Of a stretch of DNA of 64,000 bases, positions 26,646 through 35,603 are shown in pieces. Each line of letters begins with the position of its first letter. Positions within the stretch are counted from its first letter, which is position 1. The translations under genes and the position numbers were made by a program. The notes under the pieces are model-generated. The model had not been told where the DNA came from. It made no database searches and saw only the letters and a list, made by a program, of their open reading frames with translations. Origin of the DNA: Haloferax sulfurifontis ATCC BAA-897 (GTDB lineage Archaea; Halobacteriota; Halobacteria; Halobacteriales; Haloferacaceae); assembly GCF_000337835.1 (NCBI RefSeq), contig NZ_AOLM01000011.1:62001-126000 (forward strand). Direction: 5' to 3'.

Positions 26646-28502
26646 TTAGGGGAATCGACCGACCGCCTCGTCCGCGTCGGCGACCGTGCCGGCCGCCTCG
26701 CGCTTGCCGGCGGCGGATTTCGTCACCGCGTAGGCCTGCACGACCAAGTAGCCCGCCCAGAGGAGGTAGCCGCCGGTCCCGCTCCCGAGGACCGTCGGGA
26801 CCGTTCGGAACGTCGTGAGCCCGATTCCGTTGAGCCACGTCCCGATGAGGAGGACGCTGAAGTAGCCGTAGAAGCCCGTCGCCCACCACATGCCGACGAC
26901 GCGCGCCCAGCCGGGTTGGACGTGTTCGGGGAGCCGCGTCGTGTTCATCACGAGGACGAGCGCGGTGTAGGGCCACATTATCACGCCGGACATCGCGGCC
27001 CCGACGACGAGGAAGAAGAACGGCTCTTGGCCCTCGAACGGCGAGGAGAAAAGCAAGATGATGACGACGCCCCAGACGCAGAAGGCGGTGAGGAGCCGCC
27101 AGAACAGCTTCGGGAGGTCCCAGCCGGCCTCGCGGCCGTAGGACTCGTAGAGGGCGTCGGCGCTGTTGCGGACGAACGACTCGACGATGGCGTACTCGGT
27201 GGTAAAGAGCGCGACGAAGAGGACGGCGAAGACGAGAAACGAGCCGACCGGGCCGAGAAGCGGGACGACGTCGCCGAGCCACATCTGAATGGCGTTGGCG
27301 GTCGACCCCGACGCGTAGCGCATGGCGACGCTCATCAGCGCGGGGGCGACGAGGAGCAGGCCGAACACGAACGTGAGGAGGTGTTCGAGTTGGACGACGC
27401 GCCACCAGCCGCGCCAGCGGCGGAGGTTCGTCAGCGTCGGGCGGAACGCGAAGCCGTCGCGCTGGATGGGTTCGGGGTCGTCGCCGCGAAGCGGGTTCTT
27501 CACGCGCCCCTGATAGTTGCCCATGCCGTAGCCCTTCTCCCGCATCCAGAGGCTCTGAGAGAGGTTGAGGTAGCCGCCCGCGCCGGCGAAGGCGAGGCCG
27601 CCGAGGAAGACCGCGATGTCCAGTCCCTCGGGGAGCGTTCCGACCGAGCCGGCGGCCGCGGGGAGGTCGGCGAACTCGACCCACGAGCCGGTGACGGCGA
27701 CGAGGAGCAGGGCCGCGCCGATGGCGACGAACAGGAGGCCGATTTGGAACACCTCGACGGCGTTGTACATGACCGACGACACCTGATACGAGAGCCAGAT
27801 GACGCCCATGAGGGCGGCGGCGACGAGTTTCCACGTCGCGAGCGACGCGCCGAAGAGCGCGACCGACCCGTCGAGTCCGAGCGCCGTCGTGGCGACCTGC
27901 GCCGCGCCGGCGGCCCACCCCGGCCACCCGAGGCTGATGAGGCCGCCGACGAGGAACGCCCACGGCCAGTACGACCCCACGCGTGCGAACGCGCGGAAAA
28001 TGCTCTCGCCGGTGGCGAGCGTCCAGCGCTGAAGCTCCGTGTTGATGAGAAACTGCGTGAAGACGCCGACGACGAACGCCCAGAACACCGCCCAGCCGTA
28101 CTGCGCGGTCAACACCGGCCAAAACAGCGTCTCGCCGCTCCCGAGCGACGCCCCGAGCATGATGGCCGAGGGGCCGACGACGTGGCCGACGCGGGGGACC
28201 CGCGGGAGGTCGGCGAGGCGGAACGACCCGCCCTCGCCCGACTCGGGGTAGTCGTCCGAGTCGTCGGACTCCTCCAACTCCTCGTAACGAAGCGGGAGAT
28301 ACCACGTCCCGCGGTACTGCTTTCCCTCGACCTCGGAGGCGTAGACGTCGTCGCCGCCGGCGACGCTCGGTTCCGTCGAGGGCGCGGACTCCGAGGGGTC
28401 CGAGAGGTCCGCGCCGGAGTCGTCCGAGTCGTCGAGCGCGTCCGACCGCGCGGACGCGTCGGCGTCGGAACCGGGTCGACCGTCGCTCACGAGACGAGAC
28501 AC
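26646..28502 (-). CDS. Nramp-related membrane transporter with altered metal-site motifs
   Basis: A 618-residue protein. The first ~90 residues are acidic and disordered (Asp/Ser rich); then come about eleven hydrophobic helices of the Nramp/APC fold. The first reads GPSAIMLGASLGSGETLFWP, where Nramp proteins have DPGN. The sixth has FLGGLAFAGAGGYLNLSQSLW, where they have MPH. Without these metal ligands a Mn/Fe role is doubtful. It is followed by lutC and the LutB-LutA fusion and preceded by an HTH regulator on the same strand, so a role in substrate or cofactor uptake for lactate use is possible. TTTATACA at 28572-28580 is the likely promoter. Confidence 0.8.
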   Translation of the reverse strand: MSRLVSDGRPGSDADASARSDALDDSDDSGADLSDPSESAPSTEPSVAGGDDVYASEVEGKQYRGTWYLPLRYEELEESDDSDDYPESGEGGSFRLADLPRVPRVGHVVGPSAIMLGASLGSGETLFWPVLTAQYGWAVFWAFVVGVFTQFLINTELQRWTLATGESIFRAFARVGSYWPWAFLVGGLISLGWPGWAAGAAQVATTALGLDGSVALFGASLATWKLVAAALMGVIWLSYQVSSVMYNAVEVFQIGLLFVAIGAALLLVAVTGSWVEFADLPAAAGSVGTLPEGLDIAVFLGGLAFAGAGGYLNLSQSLWMREKGYGMGNYQGRVKNPLRGDDPEPIQRDGFAFRPTLTNLRRWRGWWRVVQLEHLLTFVFGLLLVAPALMSVAMRYASGSTANAIQMWLGDVVPLLGPVGSFLVFAVLFVALFTTEYAIVESFVRNSADALYESYGREAGWDLPKLFWRLLTAFCVWGVVIILLFSSPFEGQEPFFFLVVGAAMSGVIMWPYTALVLVMNTTRLPEHVQPGWARVVGMWWATGFYGYFSVLLIGTWLNGIGLTTFRTVPTVLGSGTGGYLLWAGYLVVQAYAVTKSAAGKREAAGTVADADEAVGRFP

Positions 28503-28612
28503 CCCGGAACGGAACTATCGGACGGCGAATCGCTTGACATCGATGCGTTTGCCGGAATTGTGGCCCGATGGTGTATAAATTCGTAGGGTGGCTGTCGCGT
28601 TCAAAAACCGGA

Positions 28613-29260
28613 CTACCCGCCGAGGAAGTGCCAGATGTGGCCGCGCTCTTCCGGCGGGTCGACGCCCGGCAGTTGCTTGAGCGCCGGCTGAATCGCGTTC
28701 CACCAGCCCTCGGCGGACTCGAAGCCGGCGGGGTAGTCGTGGTACACGTCCCGCAGGAAATCCGCCTTCTTCGCCTCCGGGTGGTCGGTGAGGTACTGGT
28801 ACGCCGCCGACAGCGCCTCCCGGCGGGCGTCGAGCATCGGGCCGCTCCCCGGCAGGTCCGCGCGCTCGATGGCGGACGAGACGGCGGGCGGGTGGTCGAG
28901 GTCGTTAGGACCGTCGGCCTCGGCCTCGCCCGTGGCCGCGGTTTCGGTGGGCGAAGCCGAGTCGGTCGAGTCGGCGGCCCGCCCCGCAGTCGACTCCCCG
29001 CGGGCGGGTATCGGAATCCAGAACACCCGGCTCCGAGCGCCGACCTTCCGGGTGGCGAGGTCGCCGCGTTCTTCGAGTTCGTTCAGTTTGTTGTGCGCGG
29101 TGCGCCGCGAGCAGTCGAGCGCCTCCATCACGTCGGTGGCGGTGAGGGGGCGAGCGGCGTCGTCGCGCCCCTCGAACACGTCCAAGACGGCGTCCAGCGA
29201 GATGCGTCCCACGTACTGTCCGTGTTCGTTTCGGGAGCGCGCGCGAGACTCATCTTCCAT
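28613..29260 (-). CDS. HTH transcriptional regulator of the lactate cluster
   Basis: A 215-residue protein with an N-terminal winged helix-turn-helix (residues ~20-85: LTATDVMEALDCSRRTAHNKLNELEERGDLATRKVGARSRVFWIP). A low-complexity Ala/Thr/Ser/Glu linker (~88-130) follows, then a C-terminal helical domain containing YQYLTDHPEAKKADFLRDVYHDYPAGF and GWWNAIQPALKQLPGV. No ligand domain is recognised. It is first in the minus-strand series leading to the Nramp-like and lut genes, and its promoter (TATA at 29282-29290) lies beside a perfect inverted repeat. Local autoregulator and lactate regulator is an inference. Confidence 0.75.
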   Translation of the reverse strand: MEDESRARSRNEHGQYVGRISLDAVLDVFEGRDDAARPLTATDVMEALDCSRRTAHNKLNELEERGDLATRKVGARSRVFWIPIPARGESTAGRAADSTDSASPTETAATGEAEADGPNDLDHPPAVSSAIERADLPGSGPMLDARREALSAAYQYLTDHPEAKKADFLRDVYHDYPAGFESAEGWWNAIQPALKQLPGVDPPEERGHIWHFLGG

Positions 29261-29281
29261 GATAATTCCAGTTCACACGAC

Positions 29282-29290
29282 TGTATAAGC
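29282..29290 (-). promoter_or_regulatory. TATA box of the HTH regulator gene
   Basis: The minus strand reads GCTTATACA, 22-30 bases upstream of the ATG at 29260. This is the spacing of a leaderless haloarchaeal gene. Half-site TTCACACGA (29272-29280) lies between it and the start codon. Confidence 0.6.
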
Positions 29291-29295
29291 CTTTG

Positions 29296-29326
29296 CACAC
29301 GAGTGAATATCCAGTTCACTCGTGTG
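29296..29326. promoter_or_regulatory. Perfect 12-bp inverted repeat, putative operator
   Basis: CACACGAGTGAA (29296-29307) and TTCACTCGTGTG (29315-29326) are exact reverse complements around a 7-base spacer TATCCAG. A related half-site TTCACACGA lies at 29272-29280, and ACACGTGT at 29340-29347. The palindrome lies just upstream of the TATA (29282-29290) of the divergent HTH gene, so a dimeric regulator bound here could control both directions. Confidence 0.7.
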
Positions 29327-29530
29327 TTGTGGCCGTGAGACACGTGTGTTATAGCCGTTTCGAGAATCGGTTTTCCGAAATCGGCTCCGAACGCGAACCG
29401 ACAGGATAGACCATGTGAAACCAGAATTCGGCGTTTAATCGCGTATTTGCCCGAATATCCACGAGTGTACTGGGTTGTGTACTTCGGGTAAGTCGACCTC
29501 AACAGATATGTCATGAATAGCGACGAACGA

Positions 29531-29541
29531 TAGATATTTAT
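29531..29541 (+). promoter_or_regulatory. Candidate TATA box of the lactate permease gene
   Basis: TAGATATTTAT is the best TATA-like element before lctP and would start transcription near 29562, giving a ~70-base leader. The rest of the 372-base gap 29261-29632 holds the inverted repeat described separately and two direct GTGTAC repeats (29465-29470 and 29477-29482). I see no gene in it. Confidence 0.5.
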
Positions 29542-29619
29542 CACAAAGGTTGTGTAGCGGATGCCACGATGCACCGCATCAGGCACGAATCTGGAACGGC
29601 ACAGGCTGGAACGAACTGC

Positions 29620-29626
29620 GGAGGTG
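29620..29626 (+). promoter_or_regulatory. Shine-Dalgarno site of the lactate permease gene
   Basis: GGAGGTG, six bases before ATG 29633, is a strong match to the 16S 3' end. Most neighbouring genes are leaderless. It decides the start at 29633 against an open frame beginning at 29561. Confidence 0.65.
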
Positions 29627-29632
29627 TGCGGC

Positions 29633-31345
29633 ATGGTTAACGCGACCGACGCGGTCGTCGCACTGCTCCCGCTTATCACCATCGCCTATCTGATGGTCGG
29701 GCGGTACTGGCCCGCGACGCGGGCGATGCCCGTCGCGTGGGTCGTCGCAATCGGGGCCGGCGTCCTCGGCTGGGGCATGACGCCGCAGTGGGTCATCGCC
29801 TCGACCATCAACGGCTTCATCACCGCCTCGAACATCCTGTACATCGTCTTCGGAGCGATTCTGCTCCTGTACACGCTCAAGCAGACGGGCGCGTTCGACG
29901 CCATCAACAACGGCTTCGCCTCCATCAGCGAGGACCGCCGCGTGCAGGTCGTCCTGCTCGTGTTCCTCATGGGCTCGTTCATCGAGGCCGCCGCCGGCTT
30001 CGGCACGCCCGCGGCAATCGTCGGCCCGCTCCTCGTGGGCCTCGGCTTCCCGCCGCTCGCGGCCGTCGTGGTCGCGCTGACGGGGAACCTCATGGCCATC
30101 ACCTTCGGCGCGGTCGGCACGCCGCTCATCATCGGGATGATCGACATCTTCGACGACGTGCCGGTCATCACGAACGCGCTCGACGCGCAGGGCATGGGCG
30201 TCGAACAGTGGGTCTCGGAAATCGCCGTCTTCGCGGCGATGAACCACGTCGTCGTCGGCATCCTGCTCCCCTTCATCGGCGTCGCCATGATGACGCGTTT
30301 CTTCGGCGAGGAGCGCTCCATCAAGCCGGCGCTCGCAGTGCTTCCTCTCACGCTGTTCGCGTGGGCGTCCTTCTCGGTGCCGTACTTCCTGACGGCCTAC
30401 TTCCTCGGCCCGGTGTTCCCCGGACTTGTCGGCGCGATGGTGGGGCTACTGCTCACCGTCTCCGCGCTCAAAGCCGGCTTCTTCCACCCCGACGAGGAGT
30501 GGGACTTCGCGCCGCAGACTGAGTGGCCCGACCACTGGGTCGGCGACATCCAACCCGGCGAGACGAGCCAGCGCGGCGGTGCGGTCGCCGCCGACGGCGG
30601 TGCGGTCCAGCAGATGCCGCTGTGGAAGGCGTGGACGCCGTACGTCCTCGTCGCGGCGCTCCTCGTCGTCACCCGCGTGTTCGACCCGCTGACGAGTTTC
30701 CTCACGTCGAACCTCGTCTTCGAGTACGCCGACATCTGGGGCACGGAGTTGGCCGGCGACTTCCAGTTGCTCTACCTGCCCGGCGCGGTGTTCCTCGTGG
30801 TCCACCTCGTCACCATCGGCCTCCACGACATGGACGCGAAGCAGGTCAAAGCCACGTGGGCGGAGACCGCCGAGAAAGTCACGCCGGCGGTCGTCGCGCT
30901 GTTGTTCGCGGTCGCCACCGTCCAAATCATGCTCCAGTCGGGCAACGCCACGGGCACCGACAGCATGCTCATCGTCCTCTCCGAAGGCATGGCAGGCATC
31001 GCGGGCGGCGTCTACCCGTTCTTCGCCGCCTTCGTCGGCGCGTTCGGCGCGTTCCTCGCGGGGTCGAACACCGTCTCCGACATCCTGTTCGGCACCTTCC
31101 AGTACGGCGTCGCCGACCAGATCGGCACGCCGAAGACCGTCATGCTGGGCGCGCAGGCGGTCGGCGGGGCCATCGGCAACCTCATCGCCGTCCACAACGT
31201 CGTCGCCGCGCTCGCGGTCGTCGGCCTCGTCGGCGAGGAGGGCCGCGTCATCCGCCTCGAACTCATCCCGCTTCTGTACTACGGGACCGCGACCGGCGTC
31301 CTCACGCTCCTGTTCAGCTACGTGCTGTTCCCGGGCGTGTTCTGA
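29633..31345 (+). CDS. lctP: L-lactate permease, LctP family
   Basis: Imports lactate (and often glycolate) with protons. The 570 residues contain 12-14 hydrophobic helices and the family signatures [36 protein letters not shown] and [15 protein letters not shown] in the first half. The second half has [28 protein letters not shown] and [23 protein letters not shown] hydrophilic loop near residue 300-325 separates the halves. The gene is divergent from the lut arm and followed after 204 bases by the FAD/FeS oxidase, so transporter and dehydrogenases stand side by side. Confidence 0.93.
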   Translation: MVNATDAVVALLPLITIAYLMVGRYWPATRAMPVAWVVAIGAGVLGWGMTPQWVIASTINGFITASNILYIVFGAILLLYTLKQTGAFDAINNGFASISEDRRVQVVLLVFLMGSFIEAAAGFGTPAAIVGPLLVGLGFPPLAAVVVALTGNLMAITFGAVGTPLIIGMIDIFDDVPVITNALDAQGMGVEQWVSEIAVFAAMNHVVVGILLPFIGVAMMTRFFGEERSIKPALAVLPLTLFAWASFSVPYFLTAYFLGPVFPGLVGAMVGLLLTVSALKAGFFHPDEEWDFAPQTEWPDHWVGDIQPGETSQRGGAVAADGGAVQQMPLWKAWTPYVLVAALLVVTRVFDPLTSFLTSNLVFEYADIWGTELAGDFQLLYLPGAVFLVVHLVTIGLHDMDAKQVKATWAETAEKVTPAVVALLFAVATVQIMLQSGNATGTDSMLIVLSEGMAGIAGGVYPFFAAFVGAFGAFLAGSNTVSDILFGTFQYGVADQIGTPKTVMLGAQAVGGAIGNLIAVHNVVAALAVVGLVGEEGRVIRLELIPLLYYGTATGVLTLLFSYVLFPGVF

Positions 31346-31393
31346 CCGGCCGGCGCTTTCGACCCTGCTCGGCCCGGTCGAACTACCTCGGCC

Positions 31394-31426
31394 CGAATCG
31401 ACCAGATTCGGTTCGGGGCGAACCGT
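31394..31426 (+). other. Two overlapping, mutually exclusive hairpins between lctP and the oxidase gene
   Basis: CCGAATC (31394-31400) pairs with GATTCGG (31406-31412), and CGGTTCG (31410-31416) pairs with CGAACCG (31420-31426). The two stems share 31410-31412, so only one can be complete at a time. They lie ~50 bases after the lctP stop in a 204-base spacer that otherwise holds a TTTAT promoter element at 31509-31513. No poly-T follows. Attenuator, processing site or chance repeat cannot be told apart. Confidence 0.35.
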
Positions 31427-31549
31427 CCCGACCCGGCTCGATTCGAACCGCGAACCGACTCGCAAACCACCCGCGCGCGACCCGGACCGACGCCCGTCAC
31501 CGGGTGTCTTTATCCGTTCACGCAAACCGACATACGACAGAGCTAACCA

Positions 31550-34500
31550 ATGGCATCCAACACGCACGAACCGGCCACCGACCCCGCGCTCGCTGGCGAT
31601 TACGACTACGTCAGCGACGACGTCGAGCGGCCGGGGCTGGTCGAAGACCTCCAGTCCCTCGTCGAGGGCGACGTGCGCTTCGACACCTACACGAGAACGC
31701 TGTACGCGACCGACGCGTCGGCGTACGAGCAAGTCCCCATCGGCGTCGTCATGCCGACCTCGACGGCCGACGTGGCGGCGGTGATGGAGTACTGCGCCGA
31801 TCGCGAGATTCCCGTCCTCCCCCGCGGCGGCGGCACGAGCCTCGCCGGCCAGACCGTCAACGAGGCCGTCGTCCTCGACCTCGTCCGCCACATGGGCGGC
31901 GTCGAGGAAATCGACCCCGAGGCGCGGACCGCGACGGCCGAGGCGGGCGTCCGCCTCGGCGAACTCAACGAGGAGCTCGCCCCCCACGGCCTGAAGTTCG
32001 CGCCCGACCCGGCGTGGGGCGACCGCTCCGCGCTCGGCGGCGCAATCGGCAACAACTCCACCGGCTCGCACTCGCTGAAGTACGGCAAGACCGACTACTA
32101 CATCGAGGAGCTAGAGGTCGTCCTCGCGGACGGCACGGTGACGACGTTCGGCGAGGTGAGCGTCGACGAACTCCGCGAATCCGGCGACCCCGACGGCGAC
32201 CTCGAAGCGCGCATCTACGCCGAAATCGCGCGGATACTCGACGAGGAGGCCGACGAGATTGCAGAGCGCTTCCCCGACCTGAAGCGCAACGTCTCGGGCT
32301 ACAACCTCGATATGCTCGTCGACGAGATGCGCGGCGAGCGCCGCACGCCCGACGACTCGGGCATCGACGAGGACTGGGAGGCCGGCCGCGTCAACCTCGG
32401 TCGCCTCGTCGCCGGGAGCGAAGGCACCCTCGGCATCGTGACGAAGGCGACCGTCTCGCTGGAGGAGATTCCGAACACCGCGTCGGTGGCGCTTCTCACC
32501 TACGACGACGTCATCGACGCGATGCACGACGTCGCGCCCATCCTCGAACACGAGCCCGCGGCCGTCGAGGTGATGGACGACGTGCTTCTCGGCCTCGCGC
32601 GGGACACCGCCGAGTTCGCGGACGTGGTCGGGATGCTCCCCGAGGGCACGGACTCGACGCTCCTCGTGGAGTTCTACGCCGACTCCGACGAGGCCGGCAA
32701 ACAGAAGGTGGCGAACCTCATCGAAGACCGCGTCATCGACCCCGACGGGACCGAGTTCGACCCCGACGAGGGCTCGGCCTCGGTGACCGAGACGGAGCGC
32801 CGCGCGACCGACTTCATGGAGGCCCACGACGCCGACACCCGCGCGAAGTTCTGGAAGATGCGCAAGTCGGGCCTCCCGATTCTGCTGTCGCGGACGACCG
32901 ACGAGAAGCACATCGCGTACATCGAGGACACCGCCATCCCGGCCGAGAACCTCCCGGCGTACGTCTCCGACTTCCAGGACATCCTCGACGAGCACGACAC
33001 CTTCGCGTCGTACTACGCCCACGCGGGGCCGGGCGTCCTGCACATCCGCCCGCTCGTCAACACGAAGACGGCCGAGGGCGTCGAGACGTTCGAGGCCATC
33101 GCCGACGAGGTGACGGACCTCGTCGTCAAGTACGGCGGCTCCGTCTCCGGCGAGCACGGCGACGGCCGCGCGCGGACCCAGTGGAACCGCAAGCTGTACG
33201 GCGACCACCTCTGGAACGTCTTCCGCGACCTCAAGACCGCGTTCGACCCCGATTGGCTCCTGAATCCGGGGAACATCTGCGGCGACCACGACATGACCGA
33301 GAACCTCCGCTTTTCCCCCGACTACGAGTTCGACGCCGGCTTCGAACCGGCGCTGAACTGGGACAACGACAACGGGTTCGAGGGCATGGTCGAACTCTGC
33401 CACGGCTGTGCCGGCTGTCGCGGCCAGCAGTCCACCGTCGGCGGCGTCATGTGCCCGACGTTCCGCGCCGCCGAAGAGGAGATTCAGGCGACCCGCGGCC
33501 GCGCCAACATGCTCCGGCAGGCCATGAGCGGCGGCCTCCCCGAAGACGAGATGTTCACCGACGAGTTCGTCGACGAGGTGCTCGACCTCTGTGTCGGCTG
33601 TAAGGGCTGTTCGAAGGACTGCCCCAGCGAGGTCGACATGGCGAAGATGAAAGCCGAGGTCGTCCACGAGTACCACCAGCGCAACGGCTCCAGCCTCCGC
33701 GACAAGCTGTTCGCCAACATCGACTCGCTGTCCAAACTCGGGTCGGCGTTCGCCCCGCTCGCCAACGCGGCGACGAAGGTGCCGGGCGCGCGGACGCTCA
33801 TGGAGAAGACCGTCGGCATCGCCAAGGAGCGCTCGCTTCCGACGTTCCACTCGACGAGCTTCGTCGACTGGTTCGAGAGCCGCGGCGGGGGCGGCGTCCC
33901 GGAGGCGGAGGCCGACCGCAAGGCGCTGTTGTTCCCCGACACCTACACGAACTACAACCACCCCGAGGTCGGCAAGGCCGCCGTGAAGGCGCTTGAGGCC
34001 GCGAACGTCCACGTCCGGATTCCGGAGGGCGTCGCCGGCTCCGGTCGGCCCCCGCACTCGAAGGGCTTTCTCGACAAGGCCCGCGCCGATGCCGAGCAGA
34101 ACGTCGAGGCGCTCGCGCCTTCCGTCGAGGAGGGCTGGGACGTCGTCCTCTGTGAGCCCTCGGACGCGGTGATGTTCCAGTCGGACTACCTCGACTTGCT
34201 CTCAGGCGACGACGTGGAGGCCGTCGCCGAAAACGCCTACGGCGTCATGGAGTACGTCGACGCGTTCCGGCTGGACGAGTCGCTGTCGTTCCGCCCGCAG
34301 GACGACTACCTGACGTACCACGGCCACTGCCACCAGAAGTCCACGAAGAAGGACCACCACGCGGTGGGCGTCCTCCGCCGCGCCGGCTTCGAGGTGGACC
34401 CGCTGGACTCGACGTGTTGCGGGATGTCCGGGTCGTTCGGCTACGAGGCCGAACACTACTCGATGTCGAAGGCCATCGGGAACATCCTCGAAGGACAGGT

Positions 34501-34630
34501 GGCCGAGAGCCCCGGCGACGTTGTCGTCGCCCCCGGCGCGTCCTGCCGGACGCAACTCGAAGACATGGACGGCGCGACCGACGACCCGCCGCACCCCGTC
34601 GAGATGCTCGCGCGCGCCATCGACGCGTAA
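31550..34630 (+). CDS. FAD-linked oxidase fused to iron-sulfur subunit (GlcD/Dld-GlcF type), probable D-lactate dehydrogenase
   Basis: A 1026-residue fusion. Residues ~45-260 bind FAD (PRGGGTSLAGQTVNEAVVLDL; DPAWGDRSALGGAIGNNSTGSHSLKYG). Residues ~270-570 form the FAD-oxidase C domain ending in GEHGDGRARTQW. Then come iron-sulfur motifs CHGCAGC (~616) and CVGCKGCSKDCP (~680) and a CCG domain with HCHQK (~924) and CCGMSGSFGYEAEHY (~954). D-lactate and glycolate dehydrogenases have this composition; beside lctP, D-lactate is the best guess. The CCG domain is built like that of the LutB-LutA fusion at 23870-26071. Confidence 0.88.
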   Translation: MASNTHEPATDPALAGDYDYVSDDVERPGLVEDLQSLVEGDVRFDTYTRTLYATDASAYEQVPIGVVMPTSTADVAAVMEYCADREIPVLPRGGGTSLAGQTVNEAVVLDLVRHMGGVEEIDPEARTATAEAGVRLGELNEELAPHGLKFAPDPAWGDRSALGGAIGNNSTGSHSLKYGKTDYYIEELEVVLADGTVTTFGEVSVDELRESGDPDGDLEARIYAEIARILDEEADEIAERFPDLKRNVSGYNLDMLVDEMRGERRTPDDSGIDEDWEAGRVNLGRLVAGSEGTLGIVTKATVSLEEIPNTASVALLTYDDVIDAMHDVAPILEHEPAAVEVMDDVLLGLARDTAEFADVVGMLPEGTDSTLLVEFYADSDEAGKQKVANLIEDRVIDPDGTEFDPDEGSASVTETERRATDFMEAHDADTRAKFWKMRKSGLPILLSRTTDEKHIAYIEDTAIPAENLPAYVSDFQDILDEHDTFASYYAHAGPGVLHIRPLVNTKTAEGVETFEAIADEVTDLVVKYGGSVSGEHGDGRARTQWNRKLYGDHLWNVFRDLKTAFDPDWLLNPGNICGDHDMTENLRFSPDYEFDAGFEPALNWDNDNGFEGMVELCHGCAGCRGQQSTVGGVMCPTFRAAEEEIQATRGRANMLRQAMSGGLPEDEMFTDEFVDEVLDLCVGCKGCSKDCPSEVDMAKMKAEVVHEYHQRNGSSLRDKLFANIDSLSKLGSAFAPLANAATKVPGARTLMEKTVGIAKERSLPTFHSTSFVDWFESRGGGGVPEAEADRKALLFPDTYTNYNHPEVGKAAVKALEAANVHVRIPEGVAGSGRPPHSKGFLDKARADAEQNVEALAPSVEEGWDVVLCEPSDAVMFQSDYLDLLSGDDVEAVAENAYGVMEYVDAFRLDESLSFRPQDDYLTYHGHCHQKSTKKDHHAVGVLRRAGFEVDPLDSTCCGMSGSFGYEAEHYSMSKAIGNILEGQVAESPGDVVVAPGASCRTQLEDMDGATDDPPHPVEMLARAIDA

Positions 34631-34760
34631 GCGGCGCTACGGCAGAAACCACCGATTCGAGCGCGCCGCCGGTCGCCGTCCCGCCTCGTTTTTCGTCGCA
34701 GATACGTTTAGGGCGCTCGGCGGCCAACCGCGGGACGACCGAGATGCGAGGGAACCAGCC

Positions 34761-35555
34761 ATGACACCGATGGAACTCGACGACGTGCGCGTCGACGCGT
34801 ACATGACGACCGGCGTGGAGACCGTCGACCCCGACGCGTGGGTCACAGACGTGGTCGACAAACTCAAGGCGGGACCGCAGTACGGCGGCCTCCCGGTGGT
34901 CGACGACGAGAACCGCCTCCTCGGGTTCGTCGGCGCGATAGACCTCTTGGAGGTCAACGGCGACGTACGGGTCGAGTCGGTGATGAGCCGCGACCTCGTG
35001 GTCGTCCGCCCGGAGATGACGGTGAAGAACGCCGCGCGCGTCATCTTCCGCACCGGCCACCAGTTCCTCCCCGTCGTCGACGACGACCGGGTGTTGCTCG
35101 GCCTGTTTTCGAACGGCGACGCGGTGCGGAGCCAAATCGAGCGGACGACGCCCTCGAAGGTCCAGAGCACCCGCGAGATGCTCGAACGGACCCACGACAC
35201 GTCAATCGACGTCGGCGAGCGGGAAGTCGAGGTCGGCTCGCTGATTCCGACCCAGCGGGAGGTCTACGGCGACGAGCTCGAGGGCCGGAAGTACGAACTC
35301 CAGAACGGCCTCGCGGAGCCGCTCATCGTCGTCTCCCACGGGTCCGAGACGCTCCTCGTCGACGGCCACCACCGGGCGATGGCCGCGAGGCGGCTCGATA
35401 TCGACCGGATGCTCGCGCACGTGCTCACGGTCTCGGAGGAGGTCGACGAACTGGGTCTGCGGCGGATGGCCCGCCTCGGCGGCCTCCGGTCGCTCGCGGA
35501 CGTGGAGGTCAACGACTACCTCCAGCACCCGCTCATCGAGAAGACAGAACAGTAG
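34761..35555 (+). CDS. CBS-pair protein fused to a ParB-like domain
   Basis: The 264 residues start with two CBS domains (DVRVDAYMTTGVETVDPDAWVTDVVDKL ... GFVGAIDLLEV and VESVMSRDLVVVRPEMTVKNAARVIF ... VLLGLFSNGD), which bind adenine nucleotides. After residue ~145 comes a ParB/sulfiredoxin-like domain: REVEVGSLIPTQREVYGDELEGRKYEL, PLIVVSHGSETLLVDGHHRAMAARRL, where DGHHR corresponds to the ParB GxRR/GHHR box. CTP- or ATP-binding ParB folds act in DNA partition or phosphotransfer; the role of this fusion is not known to me. The start at 34761 is the first ATG after GAGGGA. Confidence 0.82.
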   Translation: MTPMELDDVRVDAYMTTGVETVDPDAWVTDVVDKLKAGPQYGGLPVVDDENRLLGFVGAIDLLEVNGDVRVESVMSRDLVVVRPEMTVKNAARVIFRTGHQFLPVVDDDRVLLGLFSNGDAVRSQIERTTPSKVQSTREMLERTHDTSIDVGEREVEVGSLIPTQREVYGDELEGRKYELQNGLAEPLIVVSHGSETLLVDGHHRAMAARRLDIDRMLAHVLTVSEEVDELGLRRMARLGGLRSLADVEVNDYLQHPLIEKTEQ

Positions 35556-35603
35556 ACGGACCGAAGCGAGGAGGCGAAAACGGTGGGTCGAGGGTGCGGC
35601 GGG

